Assembly (NCBI RefSeq): GCF_001988955.1
Contig: NZ_CP014263.1
Coordinates: 3,001,001 to 3,065,000 of the forward strand
Reading direction: 5' to 3'
Length of the DNA stretch: 64,000 nucleotides
Source: Spirosoma montaniterrae
GTDB taxonomy: Bacteria > Bacteroidota > Bacteroidia > Cytophagales > Spirosomataceae
Shown: one piece after another, positions 25,723 through 32,624 of the stretch
Layout: each line of letters opens with the position of its first letter
Numbering within the stretch: the stretch's first letter is position 1
Notes under the pieces: model-generated
Database searches by the model: none
The model's input: only the letters and a program-made list of their open reading frames with translations
What the model was told of the DNA's origin: nothing
Translations under genes and position numbers: made by a program

Positions 25723-25926
25723 CTACGCCACGGGCGGATACAACTCAATAGGCAGGTTCACAATTGGGCCACCAATCGGGAACGGCAGCGGCATGGGTAA
25801 TGGCTTAGGAAAAACTGGGAACGGCAGCGGACGAATGCGCCCTACCAAAGAGCCACCTGATGTTTGTTGCAGTTCGTTCTGGCCTAATGCGGGCAGTTCG
25901 CTGCTGGTTGTGCGTTGGTTTTTCAT
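25723..25926 (-). CDS. Double-glycine precursor of a proline-rich peptide (67 aa)
   Basis: The 25-residue leader ends in GQNELQQTSGG. The 42-residue core has 13 prolines: SLVGRIRPLPFPVFPKPLP, then MPLPFPIGGP and a YPPVA end. Proline-rich, Arg-containing peptides typically cross membranes and hit intracellular targets such as the ribosome. Here only composition supports that, and it has few basic residues. A second GG inside the core is probably not a processing site. Promoter and box lie at 25955-26020. Confidence 0.8.
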   Translation of the reverse strand: MKNQRTTSSELPALGQNELQQTSGGSLVGRIRPLPFPVFPKPLPMPLPFPIGGPIVNLPIELYPPVA

Positions 25927-25954
25927 GAGGTTTGTTGTTGGTTGATTGATGATG

Positions 25955-26020
25955 CAAAGTTGTGAGCTAACTCGTTATGTATCAAAAACTTACCATTATA
26001 GTTTAGTCAAATAGGTTATA
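25955..26020 (-). promoter_or_regulatory. Promoter with island-specific upstream box
   Basis: Minus strand: -7 CAACTTTG (25955-25962), 20-nt spacer, -33 TTG (25983-25985). Plus-strand box TAGTTTAGTC, three bases, TAGGTTATA (25999-26020), beginning 37 nt from the -7 element. This is the clearest copy of the box. Confidence 0.75.
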
Positions 26021-26026
26021 AACCTC

Positions 26027-26206
26027 TCAGGCCGCTTCTTCGTAATAAGCAATAGGCTCATCAACCGGCAGTTCCATCTGCCCAAACAGATCACCCGCCG
26101 ACACAATCCAATTGTCATCGAACACACCGATTTCATCGGCCATTGAATCGATGTCATTGTTAATCCATACTTCAAATGAGAATTCGGAGTTGATGCGCGT
26201 TTTCAT
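26027..26206 (-). CDS. Small acidic protein next to the dehydratase gene (59 aa)
   Basis: A 60-codon gene with its own promoter (26255-26285). The product is very acidic (INNDIDSMADEIGVFDDNW, in part) and ends PVDEPIAYYEEAA. It has no GG site, no Cys and no signal peptide. It lies downstream of the dehydratase on the same strand. It could be a leader-like peptide, a small binding protein or an immunity factor. I do not recognise it. Confidence 0.6.
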   Translation of the reverse strand: MKTRINSEFSFEVWINNDIDSMADEIGVFDDNWIVSAGDLFGQMELPVDEPIAYYEEAA

Positions 26207-26254
26207 GAGTTTATCCGGTTTATGTTATCATTAATTAGCTTGTTTTTGTTGTGT

Positions 26255-26285
26255 CAAAGTTGGCAGGCTATTTATTGGTTCTCAA
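26255..26285 (-). promoter_or_regulatory. Promoter of the acidic 59-aa gene
   Basis: Minus strand: -33 TTG (26283-26285), 20-nt spacer, -7 CAACTTTG (26255-26262). Core elements and spacer length match the other peptide promoters. The upstream box is only weakly conserved (TATCGTAATC at the expected place). Confidence 0.6.
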
Positions 26286-26346
26286 CAACCTGACGTTATA
26301 TCGTAATCAGTGTGGGCATAACTTATTCGCCTGCCCAAACGGCATA

Positions 26347-26367
26347 AAAAAACCGGCCTTAGCCGGT
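26347..26367 (-). terminator. Terminator of the dehydratase gene
   Basis: ACCGGC (26352-26357) pairs with GCCGGT (26362-26367), loop 4 nt. On the minus strand a run of seven Ts follows, starting 8 nt after the dehydratase stop. Confidence 0.85.
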
Positions 26368-26374
26368 AGTATAG

Positions 26375-29300
26375 TTAGCTTTTCTTCGGTTGCAGCCGCG
26401 CCCGAACCGAGTCGTAATGTTTGGCTAAACAATGGTATAGCACCAATTCGTAAGCCCGCTGCTTGGACGGGAAAAGCCGGTTTATGAGCATGTGTACTAA
26501 GCTTTTGAGGATGTTCTGCCACGCTTCGCCCGGCCCTATGGCTTCGCCCAACTGCCGGAGCAGCGTAGCCTGCTGTTGCCGCCAGTCGTGTACGTCTTCA
26601 TCAACGCCAAACTGCTCCGACAACGCCTGAGCCAGTAGCGGTCGATAGGTACGGTATTTCTCATTCAGTTGCTGGCGCAGTTCAGAACGCCCGCCAAATT
26701 CCTGAAAAAAGCTTTCTTTAAGCTGCGTAATCATCGTTAGGCAGGCATCGACCGACAAGCCCGCATCGGTTAGCAATACGTCGATTTTGCGAACGGCGAA
26801 GGCAAAGCGCGTATTCTCATCGAACACGTCGCCGGTTTGGGTAAGAAACGCCAGCGTTGACAGACTATCGTGGTGAAACAGCGTTTCACAGCGGTCTATG
26901 TGTTCTGTGCCATACCGTTCCAGTTCGCGCTGATACGTATCGACCTGCACCCGATACACCACGCCAGCCTCAATGGATTGTTGCAAGGCCCGCTCGGTAG
27001 CCCGAACAACGTACTGATAAAACTCAAGGTGCGGGTTTCCCCGGAACCGCAGCCGCAGGTGCGGGTCGGTATCTTTATACCGGACAAAGAAAAAAGCCTG
27101 CACAATCTGCGTTTTCAGCAACTGTTGCACCACCGGATAAATGGCCTGAACCAGCAGCGCGTCAGACGTTTTTTCGCCAGTGTAAATCTTCAGATAAAAC
27201 CACTCGCTGCCAACCGAAAACTTACGCTGTGGCAACTGACCGCTGATTTGACTCAGGCCGGGCAGTGGTTTGGCCTGTGTGTTATAAAAGGGAAGAATCA
27301 ATTCATGCGTAAACCGTTCGCGCTGGTGCGACAGGGGGCAGTTGTCGGGTGAAGCTAAAAACTCGGTTAAACGAATCTCATCATGCTTTTTGATTTCGCC
27401 CGCCAGCAGGGCGAGCGAAGCCGGTACGTGCATGGAAATGCAAAGTTCATTGTCGCCCTGAGTCAGTAAAAATTGATCGGGCAAACCGGCTGCGGTCAAT
27501 TGTGCTACCAGCCGAAGCGGATTTTCGGGCGTAAGGTCCCGACATTTGAGTTGCCAGGTAGCCCGGCTCAGAATAATGTTGTGATACCGCACACGGGGCA
27601 AATACGTTTGCGTTCGCAACACACCCCAATTCCAGGCTACGTTCAGGTGAGCATCCTGCGATTGGAGGTCGCATAGAAACCTGTAAATTGGCAGGCCATG
27701 CGTAAAATTGTGGGCATTGGTCAGTCTTGGAATAACGCGCCGGTTCAGCCGTTTGGAGCGCAGAATCAGCGTATTGTTCCGAATCGACACCATCAGGTCA
27801 GCCAGAGAAATCTGGTAATCGGGCGATACTGACGATTGGCCCAGATACGGAATTTCGTACCGATGCAGTGCAGGACGGGACAGAATATTACCCACCCGAT
27901 CTTCGGGCAGATGAACAATCTCGGCAAAAATAACATCGGCGTGAAAAAGCTCCTTCTTCGCCACCGAAGCCCGCAAATGCTGCTCAAGCTGGGGTTCGCC
28001 TTCGCAGAACCGACTGAGCAGGCTCAGGCCCGACGGTCCGCGATAGGCCAGTAGATTGAACCGAAAGTCGCCGTTGTCGATGGCTTTCTCCGAAGCTGCC
28101 AGCAGGGTGCCAAATACGTAAAAACTGTAGGGCAACGGAGCCGACGTTCGCTGTTGTGAGCCGATGTAATTCAGGTCGTCTTCAGACAGTAGCACTTCGC
28201 GCTGCTGGGTTCTGAGGGCGTTGGCATATTTATCCATCACAAACGTTTGCCACCAGTCCCAGGTAGTTGTTTGAGTGACCTGTTCGCTGCTAAAGGTTAA
28301 GTCATCGATTAAGGGCGCGTAGCCAACGCCCAACGTTGAACCGGAGCCATAACCAACGCCAAACTCGCTGTCGAGGGCCAGTGCCAGCGGGACTTCCTCG
28401 TCTTCGTAGCGGTTATAGAATCGGTGCTTGAACTCGTCCAGATCAGGGCATCGATGGGGCTGATTCAGCACTAATAGTTTCTCCAGATTACGGTTTAGCT
28501 GCTGCATCATCCGCTCGCTCAGCCGCAACTTTGTCCCATTGAAAAACGCATCGACCTGTAAAACGTCGGTAGTTTGAGGAGTAATCTGGCGGTCGGTAAG
28601 CCATTGCCGGACATCGTGATACACCCGCTCGAAGTCGGTATCCTGGAGTATGGTTCGCAGTTGGCAAAGCTCACCTGCAACGGTTTGGGCAGTTGGCAGG
28701 GCTTCGAGCCGTGCTATCAATCCATCGAGCGCGTACAGGCCGGTTACGGCAGGCTCAATCGTAAAAACGAGCAGTTGACCCTCTATCAGTTGCTCTATAA
28801 AAGCAGCAGCTTCATCGGGCTGCGCATCCAGTTCGGTCAGCCGTTCGATTAGCTCCTGAATAGTAGCTCCGTTACGGGCTGCTTCCAGCACCGCCATCAG
28901 GTACGGGTTTTCTTCGACCGCGCTGATGAAATAATGCCGTTGCCCGTCATTGTCCTGTTGTTCAACATAGCGTAACGAAGAACCGACCGGATATACCGAC
29001 GAATTGGGAACCAGTTGGAGTTGGTTGCGTATGGCCTGCTGTTGCGTGAGCCATGTGCGAATCGCAAGCAGGTTGTCGATATCCAAACGCTGGTGCGTGT
29101 GAAGGGCTGCTATTCCGCCTGTTTGCAGTTGTGTTTGTGGCCCATAAGCGCCAACGGCACAGCCGGCAAACAGGCCATAGGGCGTTGGGCGGCTGCACAT
29201 CCGCACGAAATATTTATGCAGCGTGGTAAGCAGTTTATCGTGTTCGGGCAGCGTTTCGCCCAATAGCCACCGCTGCAAGCGTTCGTAGAGGGCAGGCGAA

Positions 29301-29455
29301 GCAGCTAATATAGCCCGTTGTGCGGCAGCGTTCTGGTAGTGCTGGCGCAGCAGGCCGTCGAGCGGCTCGGTGAGCAGACGTTCGTAGAAACGGTAAATGT
29401 GCTGTAGGGAAAAAACAGGCTGTCGTAGTACGAAAAAGTTGGCAGGATGGATCAT
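26375..29455 (-). CDS. Full-length lantibiotic-type dehydratase (LanB)
   Basis: A 1026-residue cytoplasmic enzyme. About residues 1-700 are the tRNA-Glu-dependent glutamylation domain, starting FFVLRQPVFSL as in other LanB proteins. About 730-1020 are the C-terminal elimination domain (SpaB_C/thiopeptide type), seen in EWFYLKIYTG, VRYKDTDPHLRLRF and TYQRELERYG. LanB enzymes turn Ser/Thr of a precursor into dehydroalanine/dehydrobutyrine. Having both domains, it should be self-sufficient. No LanC cyclase or split partner is seen in the window, so the product may be a linear dehydrated peptide. The likely substrate is the Thr-rich peptide at 30001-30129, encoded upstream on the same strand. Confidence 0.9.
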   Translation of the reverse strand: MIHPANFFVLRQPVFSLQHIYRFYERLLTEPLDGLLRQHYQNAAAQRAILAASPALYERLQRWLLGETLPEHDKLLTTLHKYFVRMCSRPTPYGLFAGCAVGAYGPQTQLQTGGIAALHTHQRLDIDNLLAIRTWLTQQQAIRNQLQLVPNSSVYPVGSSLRYVEQQDNDGQRHYFISAVEENPYLMAVLEAARNGATIQELIERLTELDAQPDEAAAFIEQLIEGQLLVFTIEPAVTGLYALDGLIARLEALPTAQTVAGELCQLRTILQDTDFERVYHDVRQWLTDRQITPQTTDVLQVDAFFNGTKLRLSERMMQQLNRNLEKLLVLNQPHRCPDLDEFKHRFYNRYEDEEVPLALALDSEFGVGYGSGSTLGVGYAPLIDDLTFSSEQVTQTTTWDWWQTFVMDKYANALRTQQREVLLSEDDLNYIGSQQRTSAPLPYSFYVFGTLLAASEKAIDNGDFRFNLLAYRGPSGLSLLSRFCEGEPQLEQHLRASVAKKELFHADVIFAEIVHLPEDRVGNILSRPALHRYEIPYLGQSSVSPDYQISLADLMVSIRNNTLILRSKRLNRRVIPRLTNAHNFTHGLPIYRFLCDLQSQDAHLNVAWNWGVLRTQTYLPRVRYHNIILSRATWQLKCRDLTPENPLRLVAQLTAAGLPDQFLLTQGDNELCISMHVPASLALLAGEIKKHDEIRLTEFLASPDNCPLSHQRERFTHELILPFYNTQAKPLPGLSQISGQLPQRKFSVGSEWFYLKIYTGEKTSDALLVQAIYPVVQQLLKTQIVQAFFFVRYKDTDPHLRLRFRGNPHLEFYQYVVRATERALQQSIEAGVVYRVQVDTYQRELERYGTEHIDRCETLFHHDSLSTLAFLTQTGDVFDENTRFAFAVRKIDVLLTDAGLSVDACLTMITQLKESFFQEFGGRSELRQQLNEKYRTYRPLLAQALSEQFGVDEDVHDWRQQQATLLRQLGEAIGPGEAWQNILKSLVHMLINRLFPSKQRAYELVLYHCLAKHYDSVRARLQPKKS

Positions 29456-29635
29456 AGAAAGATAAAGCCAATTGCTATCATCTCCCTAAACTAACTGTGT
29501 ACCTGATTAATAGCGAATATTAAGCATTTATTTTTTACTAAATTATTATTGATGCATACCAATGCACTACTTGTTCAATAACCAACATATATAATTCTCT
29601 TTGTAGCCATAAAGTTACATCAGATTAGAACCTGG

Positions 29636-29995
29636 TCATCCTTTTTTGGCTATATATCGCTCCATTGTTTGCGCGAAGCGGTCGAATGAATAAGGTTCTG
29701 TCAGGAAATCGAAGGGGTTCAGATCCAGGTAGTCAAAAAGGTGCTGCGGATAAGGCGACGTTGCAATCACTACCGGGTGCCGACGCAATGCATCCAGAAA
29801 ATCGTCGGGTACGCTCGTATCGGGGTCGGGCAAGCGTAAGAAAACCAGTTCACAGTCAGCCGATTGCAGACAGGCAAGCATGTCATCGGTAAACGCACCG
29901 GCCTGACCGACGCCCAGCCAGCCGATGCGTTGTAGATAGTGGGCAAGCTGACTCCGGCTCGCCCTCGAATAATTAAGGGTGAGATAAGCTTGCAA
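29636..29995 (-). CDS. Degenerate response-regulator receiver-like protein
   Basis: A 119-residue protein resembling the receiver domain of LytTR-type regulators, in particular HPVVIATSPYPQHLFDYLDL and FDFLTEPYSFDRF. The strand that normally carries the phosphorylated Asp reads ELVFLRLPDP, so the Asp is replaced by Arg. The Lys of the YxxKP motif is Glu (FLTEP). It cannot be a normal phospho-switch. It follows the Thr-rich peptide by 5 nt and is followed, 180 nt later, by the dehydratase. It may bind the peptide leader or regulator proteins; this is a guess. Confidence 0.7.
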   Translation of the reverse strand: MQAYLTLNYSRASRSQLAHYLQRIGWLGVGQAGAFTDDMLACLQSADCELVFLRLPDPDTSVPDDFLDALRRHPVVIATSPYPQHLFDYLDLNPFDFLTEPYSFDRFAQTMERYIAKKG

Positions 29996-30000
29996 GGTTG

Positions 30001-30129
30001 TTATACTATTGTGGCGATGGTCCAGGTCTTTCCGGTATTCTTCAGGCCAGCGTTAGCTGTTGTCAAACAAACGAGCCGTTCTTTTTTCAGTGTTAAGCGG
30101 GTGGCGTTGGCAGTAGTCAGCGTTTTCAT
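30001..30129 (-). CDS. Thr-rich candidate precursor peptide for the dehydratase (42 aa)
   Basis: A 43-codon frame with eleven threonines, no serine and one cysteine. The middle RLTLKKERLVCLT resembles the L-x-L-K-K-E-x-x-x-x-L recognition segment of Bacteroidota class I lanthipeptide-type precursors. The tail ANAGLKNTGKTWTIATIV offers several dehydratable threonines. No GG site is present. It has a near-perfect promoter with direct repeats upstream (30189-30276) and lies directly before the pseudo-receiver and dehydratase genes. The identification rests on composition, leader-like motif and position. Confidence 0.68.
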   Translation of the reverse strand: MKTLTTANATRLTLKKERLVCLTTANAGLKNTGKTWTIATIV

Positions 30130-30188
30130 GACGAAAGTTTTGATATGGTTTTAGTATTGTTTTAGAGCCTTTGTCGGTATCGACAGGT

Positions 30189-30276
30189 CAAAGATAAATT
30201 CCCGATTTCAGCATAATCAACAACTTTAGACGTATTCACCCCTGCTTTTCGACTAATGACACTGTTTCTTCGACCA
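30189..30276 (-). promoter_or_regulatory. Promoter of the Thr-rich peptide with LytTR-like direct repeats
   Basis: Minus strand: -33 TTG (30218-30220), 21-nt spacer, -7 TATCTTTG (30189-30196). Upstream lie three 9-bp direct repeats: TGGTCGAAG (30268-30276), TAGTCGAAA (30247-30255) and ACGTCTAAA (30225-30233), spaced 21 and 22 bp. The proximal one ends 4 nt before -33. The layout is that expected of a LytTR activator, and a LytTR gene lies at 31804-32580. Confidence 0.72.
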
Positions 30277-30292
30277 ATGCGCCAATGAAAAA

Positions 30293-31375
30293 TCACTGAA
30301 GCTCAATCTGCAACCGGGCCGTATATGAATCAGAATCGGGCGTAAGGCTCAGTTCATACCTGCCCGCGTAGAGCGAATCCAGCCGCCGACGCACGTTCGA
30401 CAGTCCTACTCCCCCAGCCTTCTTACCTTTGTTTCTAATCAGCGACTCCGGTATTTGCCTGCTTATGAGGCTGTTTTCAACCTCGAACAGTAATACACCC
30501 GAGCCAATTTCGGCCCGCACCTGCACATAGGCTGGCTCGGCGGCTCCTTTGACGCCATGTTTAAAAGCATTTTCAACAAAGGCAATCAACAACAAAGGTG
30601 CAATAGTATATGGAGCCGGGTCGCCCTGCTGGTCGTACTCGATCAATACATCTTCATCGAGCAGCCGATTGCGTTCCAGACTGAGGTAATTCTGAATGTA
30701 AGCCAGCTCTTTTTCCAAATCGATGCGGGGCACGTTTGCTTCGTAGAGGTTATAGCGCATCAACTCCGACAACCGCAACACTAAATCGGCGGCCTGCTGA
30801 TCGGAATCGAAAACCCGGCCATAAACGCTGTTGAGCGTATTGAACAGAAAATGAGGATTAACCTGCGCTTTCAAAAAAGCCAGTTCCAGGTTCAGATTGT
30901 CGGTTCGTAACCGAATAATATCATTGACGACCCGCACGGTCAGAATGATTAACGCAAACGGAAAGCTATACATAAAACTCCATAAAGCTCCCAGCCAGTT
31001 GCTGGCAAATCCCAGCAAACCGGCGTCCAGAAACAATTTCCAGTCGCGCTCGATACGGGGGCCATCGTTAATTTGTTGCAGATACCAGAAGAGCAGATAA
31101 TTCGTCTCGTAGATAAGGGTATGGACAAAAAACAGCCAGGCAAGCCCTACCCCAAACCGATATTTGTAGATGTAGCGGGGAAAAACAAAATAGCCTAAGA
31201 AATAATAGATAGCTATTGTTTGCAGAACCAGCCCCACCGATATCCAATCCTCTACCTTTTTGTTGTCGTGAAAGAAAAAATCAACGAGAATAAGTCGCAT
31301 GATTAGCGCACATCCTATCCATAACACGATGTGCGTAGTCAGGCTCTTACGGTTTGCGGTTAACCAGTTTGCCAT
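30293..31375 (-). CDS. LytS-family sensor histidine kinase
   Basis: A 360-residue kinase with about four to five N-terminal membrane helices (residues 15-165) and no separate sensor domain. The phospho-acceptor block is LKAQVNPHFLFNTLNSVYG, and the ATPase N-box is LLIAFVENAFKHGVKG. It belongs to the His_kinase/HATPase group that pairs with LytTR regulators, so its partner is most likely the regulator at 31804-32580. It lies between the Thr-rich peptide gene and the XRE gene, so it may sense the peptide or its export. That is inference. Confidence 0.9.
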   Translation of the reverse strand: MANWLTANRKSLTTHIVLWIGCALIMRLILVDFFFHDNKKVEDWISVGLVLQTIAIYYFLGYFVFPRYIYKYRFGVGLAWLFFVHTLIYETNYLLFWYLQQINDGPRIERDWKLFLDAGLLGFASNWLGALWSFMYSFPFALIILTVRVVNDIIRLRTDNLNLELAFLKAQVNPHFLFNTLNSVYGRVFDSDQQAADLVLRLSELMRYNLYEANVPRIDLEKELAYIQNYLSLERNRLLDEDVLIEYDQQGDPAPYTIAPLLLIAFVENAFKHGVKGAAEPAYVQVRAEIGSGVLLFEVENSLISRQIPESLIRNKGKKAGGVGLSNVRRRLDSLYAGRYELSLTPDSDSYTARLQIELQ

Positions 31376-31438
31376 TGTTAGTTTTTACAGTAACATAAAC
31401 GATGCGTGTGAACGGGAATGACTTTACATATCTCGTGC

Positions 31439-31524
31439 CAGTCGAAGCCTATTGTTTACTGGTCGAAAAAAACTGTGTATTGGTCGAAATTAGTTTTAAT
31501 GCATTCGTTGACCTTATTGTTTTG
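31439..31524 (+). promoter_or_regulatory. LytTR-like direct repeats and promoter of the XRE gene
   Basis: Three direct repeats at exact 21-bp intervals: CAGTCGAAG (31439-31447), TGGTCGAAA (31460-31468) and TGGTCGAAA (31481-31489). Four nt after the last repeat is a -33-like TTT (31494-31496), then a 20-nt spacer and -7 TTGTTTTG (31517-31524). The 4-nt distance equals that at the Thr-rich peptide promoter, and the repeats point toward the XRE gene. Confidence 0.68.
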
Positions 31525-31566
31525 TAGCAACCAAACACGCAAACAACCGCAAAACCAACTTCCGTC

Positions 31567-31809
31567 ATGAACCCAATTGCTCTAAAAATCCGCAAGCTGC
31601 GCGAAATTCACGGCTACCCCCAGGAGTACGTTGCGTTTCAGTTGGGCGTTAGCCAGGCCGCTTACAGCAAAAAAGAAACAGGCCGCACCGAACTATCGCT
31701 GACGGTGTTGCAGCAGGTTTCGGCCCTGTACGGCATCAGTCTCATAGACCTCATCAACCTGAACGTACAAGACCTGATTGTGATGGCTGTTCGGCAACAG
31801 GTTTCATAA
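31567..31809 (+). CDS. Small XRE-family DNA-binding protein
   Basis: An 80-residue protein that is little more than a Cro/CI-type helix-turn-helix (IRKLREIHGYPQEYVAFQLG, then VSQAAYSKKETGRTELSLTV). It is probably a repressor or co-regulator of the peptide island. Its own promoter carries the LytTR-like repeats, so it would be part of the two-component response. Its 3' end overlaps the convergent LytTR gene by 6 nt. Confidence 0.85.
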   Translation: MNPIALKIRKLREIHGYPQEYVAFQLGVSQAAYSKKETGRTELSLTVLQQVSALYGISLIDLINLNVQDLIVMAVRQQVS

Positions 31810-32580
31810 CAGGTTCTTCCTCAGTTCTTCCATCACGGCATCGCGGTAGGTAACGCCAATTTGTACGCGTTTCTGCCCGTCGATGGTTTTAATCAGATTA
31901 CCGTCTATTTCTTTAATAGCCTGCCGACGCACAATGAACGACCGATGTACGCGCAAAAATTTGGAGGGGGGCAACATCTCCTCCAATCGGCTCATGGTCA
32001 TGTGCGTAATCAGGAGTTGATCGTTTAGTTGCAGCCGAACGTAGTCTTTCATACCCTCGGCGAACACAATATCGTCGGGCGCTACCCGTACTAATTTCTT
32101 ATCGGCTTTAATCAGGAAATACGGCACCCGCTCGCGTGGGTCGGCAAGTTCGTCGGATTGCGGGCGGGTAGCCGGGCGCGTCAGCACGGGCGCATTCGGG
32201 TCAGCAACAAAATTCAGCCGCTTCGCCACGCGGTTGATGGCTTCCAGAAATTTGTCGAAACCGGCAGGCTTGAGCAGGTAATGTGTTACGGCGTCGAAAT
32301 TATAGGTTTCGGCGGCAAACTCAGGCGAGGCCGTCACCATAATAACAGCCGGGTGCGGCAGGGGCAGCGAACGCAAAAATTCGACGCCTGACAAATACGG
32401 CATCTCCACGTCCAGAAACAGCACGTCTGGTTTGAGCTCCTGCACCTTGTCCAGCCCATCGAACGGATCGGTGCTTTTGCCGAGCAGCCGCAGATAAGGC
32501 ACCCGCTCAATGTACTTTGTCATGATGTGGTGAGCAGCCCCCTCATCATCAATCAAATAGCAGGTTAGTGTTTCGTTCAT
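31804..32580 (-). CDS. LytTR-family response regulator
   Basis: A 258-residue regulator. The receiver (residues 1-120) has the phospho-Asp in VLFLDVEMPYLSG and the YLLKPAGFDKF Lys. The LytTR DNA-binding domain (about 155-255) shows IVFAEGMKDYVRLQL, LRVHRSFIVRR and DGNLIKTIDG. LytTR proteins bind pairs of about 9-bp direct repeats two helical turns apart. Such repeats occur at 30225-30276 and 31439-31489, which makes it the prime candidate to activate the Thr-rich peptide gene and the XRE gene. Confidence 0.92.
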   Translation of the reverse strand: MNETLTCYLIDDEGAAHHIMTKYIERVPYLRLLGKSTDPFDGLDKVQELKPDVLFLDVEMPYLSGVEFLRSLPLPHPAVIMVTASPEFAAETYNFDAVTHYLLKPAGFDKFLEAINRVAKRLNFVADPNAPVLTRPATRPQSDELADPRERVPYFLIKADKKLVRVAPDDIVFAEGMKDYVRLQLNDQLLITHMTMSRLEEMLPPSKFLRVHRSFIVRRQAIKEIDGNLIKTIDGQKRVQIGVTYRDAVMEELRKNLL

Positions 32581-32624
32581 GATAAAAGAGCGAGAAACCC
32601 CGTGCCTTTAGGCCGGGGAGGATG

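Noticed and set aside
26027..26206. Acidic 59-aa protein as the LanB substrate
   Set aside because: It has few Ser/Thr, no Cys and no leader-like motif; the Thr-rich peptide at 30001-30129 fits better.
26375..30129. Search for a LanC cyclase or a second dehydratase gene
   Set aside because: No zinc-binding LanC-like motif was seen in any frame of the island; absence outside the window cannot be judged.
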